In this document: piece after piece, positions 1 to 7,780 of the stretch
Layout of the letters: each line of letters begins with the position of its first letter
How positions within the stretch are numbered: the first letter of the stretch is position 1
Program-made: the position numbers and the translations under genes
NCBI GenBank assembly: GCA_031549185.1
Contig: JAVBQG010000019.1
Coordinates: 1-47,026 of the forward strand
Reading direction: 5' to 3'
Length of the DNA: 47,026 bases
From: JAVBQG01 sp031549185
GTDB taxonomy: Bacteria; Synergistota; Synergistia; Synergistales; Synergistaceae
The notes under the pieces: generated by a model
Seen by the model: the letters and a program-made list of their open reading frames with translations, nothing else
What the model was told of the DNA's origin: nothing
Databases searched by the model: none

Positions 1-87
1 GCAACTCATACTGCCGCTTGTCACTCGCTCCAATACCAATGCACGCTTCAATTCTCTTTTCGACAAAGATATACGTCCTTCTTCCAT
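1..87 (-). CDS. Transposase, ISNCY/IS1202-like, N-terminal fragment cut by the window edge
   Basis: Reading the minus strand from an ATG at 85-87 gives 29 uninterrupted codons to the window edge. The peptide contains LSKRELKRALVLERV followed by a Ser/Gly-rich turn. This matches the usual start of ISNCY-type transposases, where a short basic helix ending in KRxxVLxxV precedes a helix-turn-helix. The rest of the gene lies outside the window. No good ribosome-binding site precedes the ATG. The two direct repeats just upstream (91-136) look like transposase-binding end repeats of the same element. The family call comes from memory of the motif in a very short fragment, so it is tentative. Confidence 0.5.
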   Translation of the reverse strand, partial: MEEGRISLSKRELKRALVLERVTSGSMSC

Positions 88-90
88 GAG

Positions 91-136
91 GACATTTTCA
101 CAGACGAATTACGAGCGGACATTATCACAGACGAAT
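91..136. repeat. Two direct repeats, probable insertion-sequence end
   Basis: GACATTTTCACAGACGAAT (91-109) recurs as GACATTATCACAGACGAAT (118-136), 18 of 19 identical with a 27-bp period. They lie immediately upstream of the transposase start on the minus strand, as expected for transposase-binding repeats at an IS terminus. The exact outer boundary of the element, probably between 136 and 157, cannot be fixed from one end. Confidence 0.5.
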
Positions 137-157
137 GGCAAGTTACAATTATTCTAC

Positions 158-186
158 TTGACAAAATCGTGTATGCGACTTATTCT
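158..186 (+). promoter_or_regulatory. Sigma-70 type promoter of the GntR/TTT operon
   Basis: TTGACA at 158-163, a 17-bp spacer and TATTCT at 181-186 form a near-consensus promoter facing the GntR gene at 237. Transcription would start near 193, just before the palindrome at 201-218. Confidence 0.65.
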
Positions 187-200
187 GTGCTCAATACAGT

Positions 201-218
201 ATAACGTTATAACGTTAT
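201..218. promoter_or_regulatory. 18-bp perfect palindrome, probable GntR operator
   Basis: ATAACGTTATAACGTTAT is its own reverse complement and consists of two overlapping copies of the palindrome ATAACGTTAT. It begins about 8 bp after the predicted transcription start and 19 bp before the GntR start codon, so bound protein would block transcription. GntR-family proteins commonly autorepress through such sites. That this protein binds here is inferred from position. Confidence 0.6.
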
Positions 219-236
219 GATAAAAGAGGGGTCTTC

Positions 237-968
237 ATGGAAGTACCGCTGCACTACCGGATCTATCTGGAAATTCGCAAGGAAATCGAAGAAGGGCGAC
301 TTGCCTACGGGGATCTCGTGCCGTCGGAGACGGAGCTGCAGGAGCGCTACGGCGTCAGCCGGGCTCCCGTGCGGCAGGCGCTTTCGCGGTTGGGAAACGA
401 GCTCTACGTCGAAAAAAAGCAGGGCAAGGGAACATTCGTCAAGTATTGTCTAGGGCGCGGGCCGTGGTACGCCGTCGGAGGGCTTGGCGAGGACTATAAG
501 CGCGATTGGGACAGGCAAAAATCCGTGACGTTGTCCGTTGATTTTACAACGCCTCCCTCTGCGTTTCAAAAGAAAAAGATTTTCTTGAAAGAACACGAGG
601 TAATCCATTTGCGCCGTCTGCGATATATCGACAACGTTCCGATCTACTACATGAACCAGTTTATACCCGGGGATTTCGACATCGAGAAAATCCGTGCCGA
701 AGGCGATTTTCTGACGATCCGCGAGCTCTTATTCAAACTGTTTGCCGTTGCGGTGTGCGATATTTACGAAGAGGTCTCCGCCGTGACGCCCCCGCCCGAC
801 GTCGCCGAAGCCTTGAGAATTCCCGGCGAAAAACCGCTCCTCGAGATCGAGACCGTCGCGTACGACAAAGAGATGCGGGTGGCTTACTGCGATATCGATT
901 ACGTCAACAGCGATTACTGGAAGTACAAGTCGAAACGGTCCGAGCTAAGTTTGCCCCGTTCTTTATAG
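237..968 (+). CDS. GntR family transcriptional regulator, HutC/UTRA type
   Basis: A 243-residue protein with the two-domain layout of HutC-type GntR regulators. The N-terminal winged helix-turn-helix (about residues 1-70) carries the typical LVPSETELQERYGVSRAPVRQAL stretch in which Glu, Arg and the RxPVRQAL recognition helix are conserved. The C-terminal part (about 90-235) is a UTRA effector-binding domain. An AGAGGGG ribosome-binding site at 225-231 sits 5 bases before the ATG. It is the first gene before a tripartite tricarboxylate transporter and an amidohydrolase on the same strand, so it probably senses a metabolite of that pathway and controls the operon and itself through the palindrome at 201-218. 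The effector is unknown. Confidence 0.9.
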   Translation: MEVPLHYRIYLEIRKEIEEGRLAYGDLVPSETELQERYGVSRAPVRQALSRLGNELYVEKKQGKGTFVKYCLGRGPWYAVGGLGEDYKRDWDRQKSVTLSVDFTTPPSAFQKKKIFLKEHEVIHLRRLRYIDNVPIYYMNQFIPGDFDIEKIRAEGDFLTIRELLFKLFAVAVCDIYEEVSAVTPPPDVAEALRIPGEKPLLEIETVAYDKEMRVAYCDIDYVNSDYWKYKSKRSELSLPRSL

Positions 969-1101
969 GACGGCGGCCAATCCGCATCCAGAGCAAAGTC
1001 GAGGTGGTTCTATTTTAGAAGAGATTTCAGAAGAGTTTAGATCGCGTCCTTTTATCTTAAACCCGAATTGGATCGTGAGACAGGAGAAAGGGGAGGTAAC
1101 C

Positions 1102-2073
1102 GTGTTCAAAAAAATCGCTGCAACATGCCTGATTCTGACAGCTATTTTGGCAATCGCACATGTATCTGAGGCCGCGTTTCCCAGCAAACCGATCAACATC
1201 GTCGTTCCCTACAACCCGGGTGGCGGCTCCGACCTGAGCGCCCGGACAATGGCAAAATATCTCTCCAAACAGTTGGGAAACCCTGTCGTTGTTTCGAACA
1301 AACCTGGTGGCGGTGGATTCTCCGAGCCCGCCCGCATCTTGAAGACGAAAAACCTCCACGACGGTTACACGCTCATGCTTCTTGGCGGTATCAACGTCTG
1401 TCCGGAAATTTTTCAAAAGCAGTATCCTTATACATATAAAGATTTCAAGGCCGTCGGCAATATCTCCATCAGCATCGGCTGCCTGGCCGTTTCGAAGGAT
1501 TCGCCGTACAAAACCCTGAAAGATCTTGTAGAAGCGGCGAAGAAGAGCCCCGCTCCGGTCAAGTATTCCCGGGCTGCGACCGGCGGAACTTCCCATATTA
1601 CGCCCGTCTTGCTTTCGGAGACGTACGGCGTTCCTCTCGAGGACGTCCCCTACAACGGCGACGCCGACTCCGCAACGGCACTCCTGCGCGGCGAGGTTCC
1701 GGTCAGTTCGGCCCACCCTGCGTCGCTCATTCCGCACCACTTGAGTGGGACGATTCGGATTCTCGCGGTTTTTTCCCCCAAGAGGCTTCCGACAATCCCG
1801 GACGTTCCGACGTTCAAGGAAGCCGGCTACGAATTGCCGATCGAGGCGCTCAGTCCGATCGGACTTTTCGCACCCGCCAATATTCCGGCGGACACGGCGA
1901 AGATCATTGGCGACGCCATGCTCAAGGCGGCGCAGGATCCGGAATTCAAGGACGAGATGGGTAAGGTAAACCTAATGCCCTACGTGGTTGTGGGAGACAA
2001 ATACGACCACCACATGAAGAGCTTTTCGGATGTAATCGGTCCTTTAATCAAGAAACTCGGCCTTTACAAGTAA
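1102..2073 (+). CDS. tctC: Tripartite tricarboxylate transporter substrate-binding protein, TctC family
   Basis: Periplasmic receptor of a TTT (TctCBA) secondary transporter for carboxylates. I place the start at GTG 1102 because GGGAGG at 1091-1096 lies 5 bases upstream. An in-frame start at 1075 would put nine polar residues before the signal peptide. With GTG the protein begins with two lysines, a hydrophobic stretch (ATCLILTAILAIA) and a probable cleavage site after SEA. The mature part begins PSKPINIVVPYNPGGGSD, the standard TctC/Bug motif, and has the later family pattern PYNGDADSATALLRGEV. Length (323 residues) is normal. A strong hairpin terminator follows at 2081-2119, so the receptor is probably made in excess over the membrane subunits. 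The substrate cannot be read from sequence. Confidence 0.92.
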   Translation: MFKKIAATCLILTAILAIAHVSEAAFPSKPINIVVPYNPGGGSDLSARTMAKYLSKQLGNPVVVSNKPGGGGFSEPARILKTKNLHDGYTLMLLGGINVCPEIFQKQYPYTYKDFKAVGNISISIGCLAVSKDSPYKTLKDLVEAAKKSPAPVKYSRAATGGTSHITPVLLSETYGVPLEDVPYNGDADSATALLRGEVPVSSAHPASLIPHHLSGTIRILAVFSPKRLPTIPDVPTFKEAGYELPIEALSPIGLFAPANIPADTAKIIGDAMLKAAQDPEFKDEMGKVNLMPYVVVGDKYDHHMKSFSDVIGPLIKKLGLYK

Positions 2074-2080
2074 AAAACAT

Positions 2081-2119
2081 GGGAGCGTGCGCAATGCGGT
2101 GTTCGGCACGCTCCCTTTT
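2081..2119 (+). terminator. Intercistronic hairpin/attenuator between tctC and tctB
   Basis: GGGAGCGTGC (2081-2090) pairs perfectly with GCACGCTCCC (2106-2115), a 10-bp stem followed by TTTT. It sits 8 bases after the tctC stop and before tctB. This arrangement usually gives partial termination and 3'-end protection, raising the level of the binding-protein message. Confidence 0.75.
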
Positions 2120-2145
2120 CGTTCTTGAAAGAGAGGGGACTCGAG

Positions 2146-2604
2146 GTGAAAAACAGAGAAACTCTCCTGCAGGCGATTATATTTTCACTCTCCTGCTTCT
2201 GTTATTTTTACGTCATTCCGACCTACACTGCAACCATCGCCATGAAAAATGACTTCGGGCCCGAGATGTTTCCGAAGTTTTCCATGGCGGTCGTCATGTG
2301 CGGATCCTTCGCGCTGCTGGTCAAAAGCCTGTGGAATCGCCCCGCGGCCTCTGATTCGCGGCGTTCCCCCTTCAACCCGCGCGGCGGGGCGACGGCTTTC
2401 GGAGGGGTATTGTTTTACATCCTGGGCGTGACGTTCGTGGGGTTTTACGTGAGCAGTTTCGTCTTGAGTGCCCTTTACCTCAGGAAATACGACAAAAAAA
2501 CGTATGTGATCGCACTGGGGACCAATCTGCTCCTTTTCGCCCTCATCTGGTTCGGCTTCGAGAAGATGATGAAAGTCCCCCTCCCGACGGGGCTTTTGTT
2601 CTAG
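2146..2604 (+). CDS. tctB: TTT transporter small membrane subunit, TctB family
   Basis: A 152-residue membrane protein with about four hydrophobic segments (AIIFSLSCFCYFYVI, a central FALLVKSLW region, a paired segment around YILGVTFVGFYVSSFVL and LGTNLLLFALIWFGFE). This is the TctB pattern of the TTT family. The conserved DFGPEMFPKF stretch between helix 1 and 2 is characteristic. I use GTG 2146 because GAGAGGGG at 2131-2138 precedes it by 7 bases; an upstream TTG at 2125 has no such site. It lies between tctC and tctA, ending 10 bases before the tctA ATG. Confidence 0.88.
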   Translation: MKNRETLLQAIIFSLSCFCYFYVIPTYTATIAMKNDFGPEMFPKFSMAVVMCGSFALLVKSLWNRPAASDSRRSPFNPRGGATAFGGVLFYILGVTFVGFYVSSFVLSALYLRKYDKKTYVIALGTNLLLFALIWFGFEKMMKVPLPTGLLF

Positions 2605-2614
2605 GGTGTTATCC

Positions 2615-4144
2615 ATGTACGTACAAATTTCCGAGGCGTTTTCCCTTGTCGTGAATCCTCAAGTCTTCGTGATCGTCGTCGGAGGCACGCTTTTGGGTCT
2701 TCTTGTCGGCTCGCTTCCCGGCCTTTCGGGCACAATGGCGATCGCGATCGCCCTGCCGATCACGTTTTATATTTCTCCATGGTTTGGAATTCCATTGATT
2801 CTCGCGATTTACAAGTCGTCACAGTGGGCGGGAGCTGTGGGGAGCATTCTGATCAATACACCCGGGAACGCCGCAAATGCGGCGATGCTCCTGGACGGTT
2901 ACCCGCTTCGGAAACAGGGACACGGCCTGAGAGCACTCGAAGCCTCTCTGAAATGCGGCTGGGCCGCCGATGTTTTGAGCGACATGATTACGATTCTGGT
3001 CTGCCAACCGCTCGCGACGATCGCGCTCTTCTTTCGGCCACCGGAGTTTACACTCATCATTGTCATCGCGTTCATGATGATCGCGACGATGGGCAGCGGC
3101 TCGGCGATTAAAACGCTTGTCGCCGCGGGCCTGGGCCTTTTCGTCTCCACGGTGGGACAAGACCCGCTTCTGGGGACGGCGCGACTCAATTTCAACATCT
3201 CGGATCTTTACAGCGGCTTCAACCTCGTTCCGCTTTTGATCGGCGTTTTCGCGATGTCGGAAATTTTCATTCAGATCACGGACAGGATATCCGCGTCGCG
3301 ACAGGCACCACGTTCGTCGCAAGGGGCTCAGCCGGAACACGAGGGCAGCGGCGATTTTGTTCCGGAGAAGTTCGAACACTTCAAGTTCTGGGAGCTCAAA
3401 AACTACTTCTGGGTGTGGCTCCGTTCGAGCTTGATTGGAACATGGATCGGCGTACTGCCTGGCATCGGCAGCGGCGTTTCTCCCTGGATCGCCTACGGTG
3501 TTTCCAAGGCGCGCTCCAAACACCCCGAGGAATACGGAAACGGCTCGCTTGAAGGATTAATCTCGGCACAAGCCGCATGCAACGCCGTAGGAGGCGCGAA
3601 CCTCGTCCCTCTGATCTCCCTGGGAATCCCTGGCGACACAACCGCCGCCATTTTACTCGGAGCCCTGATGGTTCACGGCATCCAGCCCGGCCCGATGTTC
3701 TTCAAATCCGACCCCGTCTCCGTGTACGCGATCTTCATCACACTCCTGGTCTGCGACGCCGTCTACTACTTCGCGGGGAAACTCTTCATCCGGGGCGTTT
3801 CGAGGATCTCGGCGTTCGATCATTCGATCCTTGTGCCGTTCGTCCTGATGTTCTGCGTACTGGGAACGTACGCCATCAACACGAGCCTCTTCGACGTCTA
3901 TGTGATGCTCGCGTTCGGTGTCGTGGGATACGTGATGAAAAAATACGGCTACAGTACACCGGCGTTCGTCATCGCATACGTGCTCGGCTACCTGTTCGAG
4001 ATGAACCTACGGCAGACGTTCCGCCTGAGCGACGGCCATATTTGGATTTTCCTGAAAGACCCGATGTGTGCCTTTCTTTTCGCGATGAACCTCGTGGTGC
4101 TGGTCTATTTCGTCAAAAAGCGCCTTGCCCCCAGCGCAACTTAA
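2615..4144 (+). CDS. tctA: TTT transporter large membrane subunit, TctA family
   Basis: A 509-residue polytopic protein, the translocation subunit of the TctCBA carboxylate importer. It shows both conserved glycine/proline-rich repeats of TctA: GLLVGSLPGLSGTMAIAIAL near residues 25-45 and GVLPGIGSGVSPWIAYGVSK around 275-295. It also has the ISLGIPGDTTAAILLGALM motif near 335. About a dozen membrane segments are evident. The start is ATG 2615 (AGGG at 2603-2606 upstream); GTG 2606 is an in-frame alternative adding three residues. A 31-base gap separates it from the amidohydrolase, so the hydrolase is probably in the same transcript and may act on the imported compound or its derivative. Confidence 0.92.
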   Translation: MYVQISEAFSLVVNPQVFVIVVGGTLLGLLVGSLPGLSGTMAIAIALPITFYISPWFGIPLILAIYKSSQWAGAVGSILINTPGNAANAAMLLDGYPLRKQGHGLRALEASLKCGWAADVLSDMITILVCQPLATIALFFRPPEFTLIIVIAFMMIATMGSGSAIKTLVAAGLGLFVSTVGQDPLLGTARLNFNISDLYSGFNLVPLLIGVFAMSEIFIQITDRISASRQAPRSSQGAQPEHEGSGDFVPEKFEHFKFWELKNYFWVWLRSSLIGTWIGVLPGIGSGVSPWIAYGVSKARSKHPEEYGNGSLEGLISAQAACNAVGGANLVPLISLGIPGDTTAAILLGALMVHGIQPGPMFFKSDPVSVYAIFITLLVCDAVYYFAGKLFIRGVSRISAFDHSILVPFVLMFCVLGTYAINTSLFDVYVMLAFGVVGYVMKKYGYSTPAFVIAYVLGYLFEMNLRQTFRLSDGHIWIFLKDPMCAFLFAMNLVVLVYFVKKRLAPSAT

Positions 4145-4175
4145 AACAATAAAAAGTATCGATGGAGGGATTCCT

Positions 4176-5399
4176 TTGAAAACAGTGATCAAGGCTCCGA
4201 TGTTATTCGACGCCATCTCCGGCAAAGTGGAACGAGATAAGGCCGTTTTGATAGAGGACGGAAAGATTCTCAAGGTGGAAAAAATGGAAAACTGCGCTGG
4301 TTGCGACGCACAGTCGCTCGATTTCACCGATCGGGCAAACAGCTGCGTGATGCCGGGACTCATCGACACGCACCTGCACCTGGCGCACGGAGGCTTCGAC
4401 GCCCGCGAGAAAGCCGACAGCGACCCGCTCATCGCTCATCGGATGTATCACAACGGGATGAGAAATTTGTTGTCAGGGGTGACGACACAGCGGGACTGCG
4501 GCGCAAAAAATCACATCGACGTCGCGTACAAAGAGGGCTTGAGGCTGGGGCTCATTGACGGCCCGAGAACGCTCGTCTGCGGGCAGCCGATCGTTGCGAC
4601 CGGGGGGCACTGCACGTACATGGGGCGCCAGATCGACGGCCCGACGGAGGCGATGAAGGCCGTTCGAGAGCAACTTCAGGTTCGTGTGGACTTCATCAAG
4701 CTCATGGTGACCGGCGGCGTTTCGACACCGACCGGGTACCCGACCACGCCTCAGATGACGCGGGAAGAGATCGAAGCGTGCGTGCGAATCGCGCACAATA
4801 ACGAAAAAAGCGTCGCCGTGCACGGCGAAGGAGGAATCGGCATCGACTGGGCGCTCGACGCTGGGATCGACACGCTCGAACACGGCATCTACCTCACGGA
4901 TAAACACATCGGGCAGATGGTCGAGCAGGGGACGTGGTATGTGCCGACACTCTACGCCATTCACTCCATCGCGCTCGAAGGGGCGTCCGAACCTGTTCCG
5001 CTCACACAGTCGATGATCGACAAGTGCGCCGCCGCTTACGAGGAGCACGCGAAGAGTTTCAAACGGGCGTACGCGGCAGGCGTCAAGATCGCGGGCGGGA
5101 CGGATTACAAGCACGGCGTCCTTGTCGAAGAGCTCGTTTTGATGACGTCGCTGGGGATGAAAAACGTCGACGCGCTGTATTGCGTTACGAAAAACGCGGC
5201 CAACCTGCTGAAACTCGATGCGGAAATCGGAACGATCGAGGCCGGCAAGCGAGCCGACATCCTCGTCGTCTCAGGCGACCCGACCGCCGACGTGAAAAAT
5301 CTCCAGAATGTCCGCGCCGTGATCCAGAACGGGCGCGAAGTCGTCCGCGACGGACGCTTGAAACCGAGTACGTCGTATCTATACTATCCGATCCAGTAG
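4176..5399 (+). CDS. Metal-dependent amidohydrolase, imidazolonepropionase/prolidase-like
   Basis: A member of the amidohydrolase superfamily (TIM-barrel metal hydrolases) of about 407 residues. Visible metal-site motifs are the HxH pair in DTHLHLAHGG, a candidate carboxylated Lys in FIKLMVTGG, His in VAVHGEGG and LEHGIYL, and the late Asp in GGTDYKHG. The pattern is closest to the family that includes imidazolonepropionase and Xaa-Pro dipeptidase-type amidohydrolases. The exact substrate is not determined. I start at TTG 4176 because GGAGGG at 4164-4169 precedes it by 6 bases and the longer reading frame overlaps tctA. It is the last gene of the GntR-TTT operon and is followed by a convergent hairpin at 5421-5456. 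Confidence 0.85.
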   Translation: MKTVIKAPMLFDAISGKVERDKAVLIEDGKILKVEKMENCAGCDAQSLDFTDRANSCVMPGLIDTHLHLAHGGFDAREKADSDPLIAHRMYHNGMRNLLSGVTTQRDCGAKNHIDVAYKEGLRLGLIDGPRTLVCGQPIVATGGHCTYMGRQIDGPTEAMKAVREQLQVRVDFIKLMVTGGVSTPTGYPTTPQMTREEIEACVRIAHNNEKSVAVHGEGGIGIDWALDAGIDTLEHGIYLTDKHIGQMVEQGTWYVPTLYAIHSIALEGASEPVPLTQSMIDKCAAAYEEHAKSFKRAYAAGVKIAGGTDYKHGVLVEELVLMTSLGMKNVDALYCVTKNAANLLKLDAEIGTIEAGKRADILVVSGDPTADVKNLQNVRAVIQNGREVVRDGRLKPSTSYLYYPIQ

Positions 5400-5420
5400 G
5401 GCAATTTGCGAGAAGAAGAA

Positions 5421-5456
5421 GTCCCCGGGCACGGGAACTGCCCTATGCCTGGGGAC
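5421..5456. terminator. Hairpin between convergent genes
   Basis: GTCCCCGGGCA (5421-5431) pairs with TGCCTGGGGAC (5446-5456) with one G-T pair. It lies 22 bases after the amidohydrolase stop and overlaps the last codons of the convergent histidine kinase, so it could act on both transcripts. No T-run follows, so this is a weak terminator call. Confidence 0.45.
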
Positions 5457-7773
5457 AGGAACGAGACGCCAGGTATTTGCGCAGCCTCTCCATAACCTCC
5501 CCCATATCCAGCGGTTTGCCCACGTGGTCGTTCATGCCGGCGGCGAGGCATTTTTCGATGTCCTCGCGGAAGACGTTGGCCGTCATGGCCACGATGGGGA
5601 TCCGCGCGCCCTTCTCCGTGCCGGAGGCGCGGATGCGGCGGGTGGCTTCGTAGCCGTCCATCTCCGGCATCTGCAGGTCCATGAAGATCAGGTCGTAGCG
5701 GTCGGGCGACGCCGTGAAGAGGCGCACTGCCTCCGCCCCGTTCTCCGCGCAGTCGATGGAGACGCCGGTCGGCTCGAGGAGCGCTATCACAACCTCGCGG
5801 TTGATCTCCACGTCTTCTGCCAGTAGGATGCGACACCCCTCGAAACGATCCGGCCCCTCTTTCGTCTCCTCCCCCGCATCGCCTTCTCCTCGCTCCGCCG
5901 CGGTAGACCTGTCCCGCCGGACCTGCGCGGTGAAGGAGAAGGTGGAGCCCTCCCCGGGCTCGGAGTCGGCCCAGATGGCCCCGCCCATCAGCTCGACGAT
6001 GCGCTTGGAGATCGGAAGCCCCAGCCCGGTGCCCCCGAACTTGCGGGATATGCCGCTGTCGGCCTGCTCGAACGTGTGGAAGAGGCGCGCCTGCTGCTCC
6101 TCGGTGATGCCGATCCCCGTGTCGGTTATCTCGACCAGGATCGTGCAGACGCCGTCCTCCTCCTTCGCCAGTTTCGCTTCCAGGCGGACCCGCCCGCCCT
6201 CCGGCGTGAATTTGACGGCGTTGGAGAGGAGGTTCGCCACCACCTGCGCCAAGCGCTGGTCGTCGCCGTAGAGCGGCGGGATCTTTTCATCGACATGGGC
6301 GGAGAGATCCTGCCTCTTCTCCTTCGCCCTGTAGCCCACGATATCCAGGACCTTTCGCAGCATCGCCTCGAAATCGAACTCCGTGGACGAGAGTTCGAAC
6401 TTGTTCGCCTCGATCTTCGACATGTCGAGAATGTCGTTGATCACGCCCAACAGGTGTGCCGAGGCATCCCGGATCCTGTCCAGGCAGTAGTCTTTTTTCT
6501 CCGCATCGTCGGACGACCTGGCGATGGCGGTCATGCCGATGATCGCGTTCATCGGCGTGCGCATCTCGTGCGACATGTTGGAGAGGAATTCGCTCTTGGC
6601 GCGGCTCGCCGCGAGAGCGGCTTCGATCCTCTCCTGCAGGGTATCGACCATCGAATTGAGCGCCTCGGAGAGCTGGCGGCTCTCGCCCTGCCCGGTCACG
6701 CTGAGTTTCTCGTGCAACCGCGCGCGCACAGTTTCGGAGGTCTCGTACTCGCCGCTGGAGATGATGGACGAGGCCTCGACCAACTCCAAAATGGGATGGA
6801 CGATCCTCCGGGCGGAAAAGGAGATGATGGCGAAGGCAAGCAGGAGGACGACGACGGAGGCGTATACGATGGTTCGCAGCAAGACGTACGAGGAGGCCGT
6901 CAGCTCGCTCCGGTCGAAGATCACGGCGATCTTCCAGCCGGTGGCGGCCATGGTGCGCGTCACGATGTACTCCGCGATCCCGCGCGATCCCACGCTGTCG
7001 TACGCGCCGTCGGGCTCCCTCGCCATGCGCCTGCGCAGTTCGGGGTACTCCTCCGGCTCCATGGGGACATATTCCGGGTGCCTGCCGTCCGTAATGATCC
7101 GCCCGTTCGCGTCGAAGACCACCAAGTAGCCAGTCTTCAAGATGCGCCGCGCGTGGAGATCCTTCGTCATGCTCGCCAGGCTGTAATCGACCCCCAGCAT
7201 ACCCAGCGGGCGGCCCTCCATGTCGAAGGTCCTGACCATGATGCTGCAGACCATGCCGCCGCCGGTGGTCAGGTAGGGGGCAGAGAGGACGACGTCGCTC
7301 TTTCCGTTCATGACGTCGGAATACCAGGGGCGCTTGCGGGGGTCGTACCCGGGGGCCTTGATGTGGCCCTCGGGGGCCTGGGCGTACTGGCCGTCGTCGT
7401 TGGCCATGAAGACGAGGCCGAAGTTGTCGTTCGAATCGTGGATGCGGATGAACTCGTCGTAGATGCGCCGTTCGTACGGAGGGTGATTCGCGTAGAACAG
7501 GGTTGTGGTCTCGGTCGTGCCGAGATAGCTCGTCAATTTGCCGCGCGAGTTCCGGACGAGATCCAGCCCCGCCAGATACTTGACGCTCATGGCGCCCGGC
7601 TCGATGAAGGTCCTGATGTGCTCCTCGACGCGCTCCAACTGGCTCGACGCCAGCGCGTGAAAGTCGCTCTGGGCCGACTCCCTGGCCGAAAAAAAGACGA
7701 TGAGGGAGATGCTCCCGGAGGCCAGGAGGAGGCAGATGGAGAAGATCAGGATCAGGCGCGTGCGGATCGACAA
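5443..7773 (-). CDS. Hybrid sensor histidine kinase with dCache sensor and receiver domain
   Basis: A 776-residue membrane sensor. Order: membrane helix at about 9-29, a large extracytoplasmic dCache-like domain (about 30-290, with the KRPWY segment typical of Cache sensors), a second helix at about 300-325, a HAMP-like linker, HisKA with the phospho-accepting His in FLSNMSHEMRTP, an HATPase_c domain (NLLSNAVKFTPEGG; GTGLGLPISK), and a receiver domain with the Asp in DLIFMDLQMPEMDG and Lys in HVGKPLD. There is no output or DNA-binding domain, and no partner regulator or phosphotransfer protein in the window. It starts at TTG 7773 without a clear ribosome-binding site, 7 bases after the cyclase stop, suggesting translational coupling. 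Dicarboxylates and amino acids are common dCache ligands; the ligand here is unknown. Confidence 0.92.
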   Translation of the reverse strand: MSIRTRLILIFSICLLLASGSISLIVFFSARESAQSDFHALASSQLERVEEHIRTFIEPGAMSVKYLAGLDLVRNSRGKLTSYLGTTETTTLFYANHPPYERRIYDEFIRIHDSNDNFGLVFMANDDGQYAQAPEGHIKAPGYDPRKRPWYSDVMNGKSDVVLSAPYLTTGGGMVCSIMVRTFDMEGRPLGMLGVDYSLASMTKDLHARRILKTGYLVVFDANGRIITDGRHPEYVPMEPEEYPELRRRMAREPDGAYDSVGSRGIAEYIVTRTMAATGWKIAVIFDRSELTASSYVLLRTIVYASVVVLLLAFAIISFSARRIVHPILELVEASSIISSGEYETSETVRARLHEKLSVTGQGESRQLSEALNSMVDTLQERIEAALAASRAKSEFLSNMSHEMRTPMNAIIGMTAIARSSDDAEKKDYCLDRIRDASAHLLGVINDILDMSKIEANKFELSSTEFDFEAMLRKVLDIVGYRAKEKRQDLSAHVDEKIPPLYGDDQRLAQVVANLLSNAVKFTPEGGRVRLEAKLAKEEDGVCTILVEITDTGIGITEEQQARLFHTFEQADSGISRKFGGTGLGLPISKRIVELMGGAIWADSEPGEGSTFSFTAQVRRDRSTAAERGEGDAGEETKEGPDRFEGCRILLAEDVEINREVVIALLEPTGVSIDCAENGAEAVRLFTASPDRYDLIFMDLQMPEMDGYEATRRIRASGTEKGARIPIVAMTANVFREDIEKCLAAGMNDHVGKPLDMGEVMERLRKYLASRSCPQA

Positions 7774-7780
7774 TCGATTT

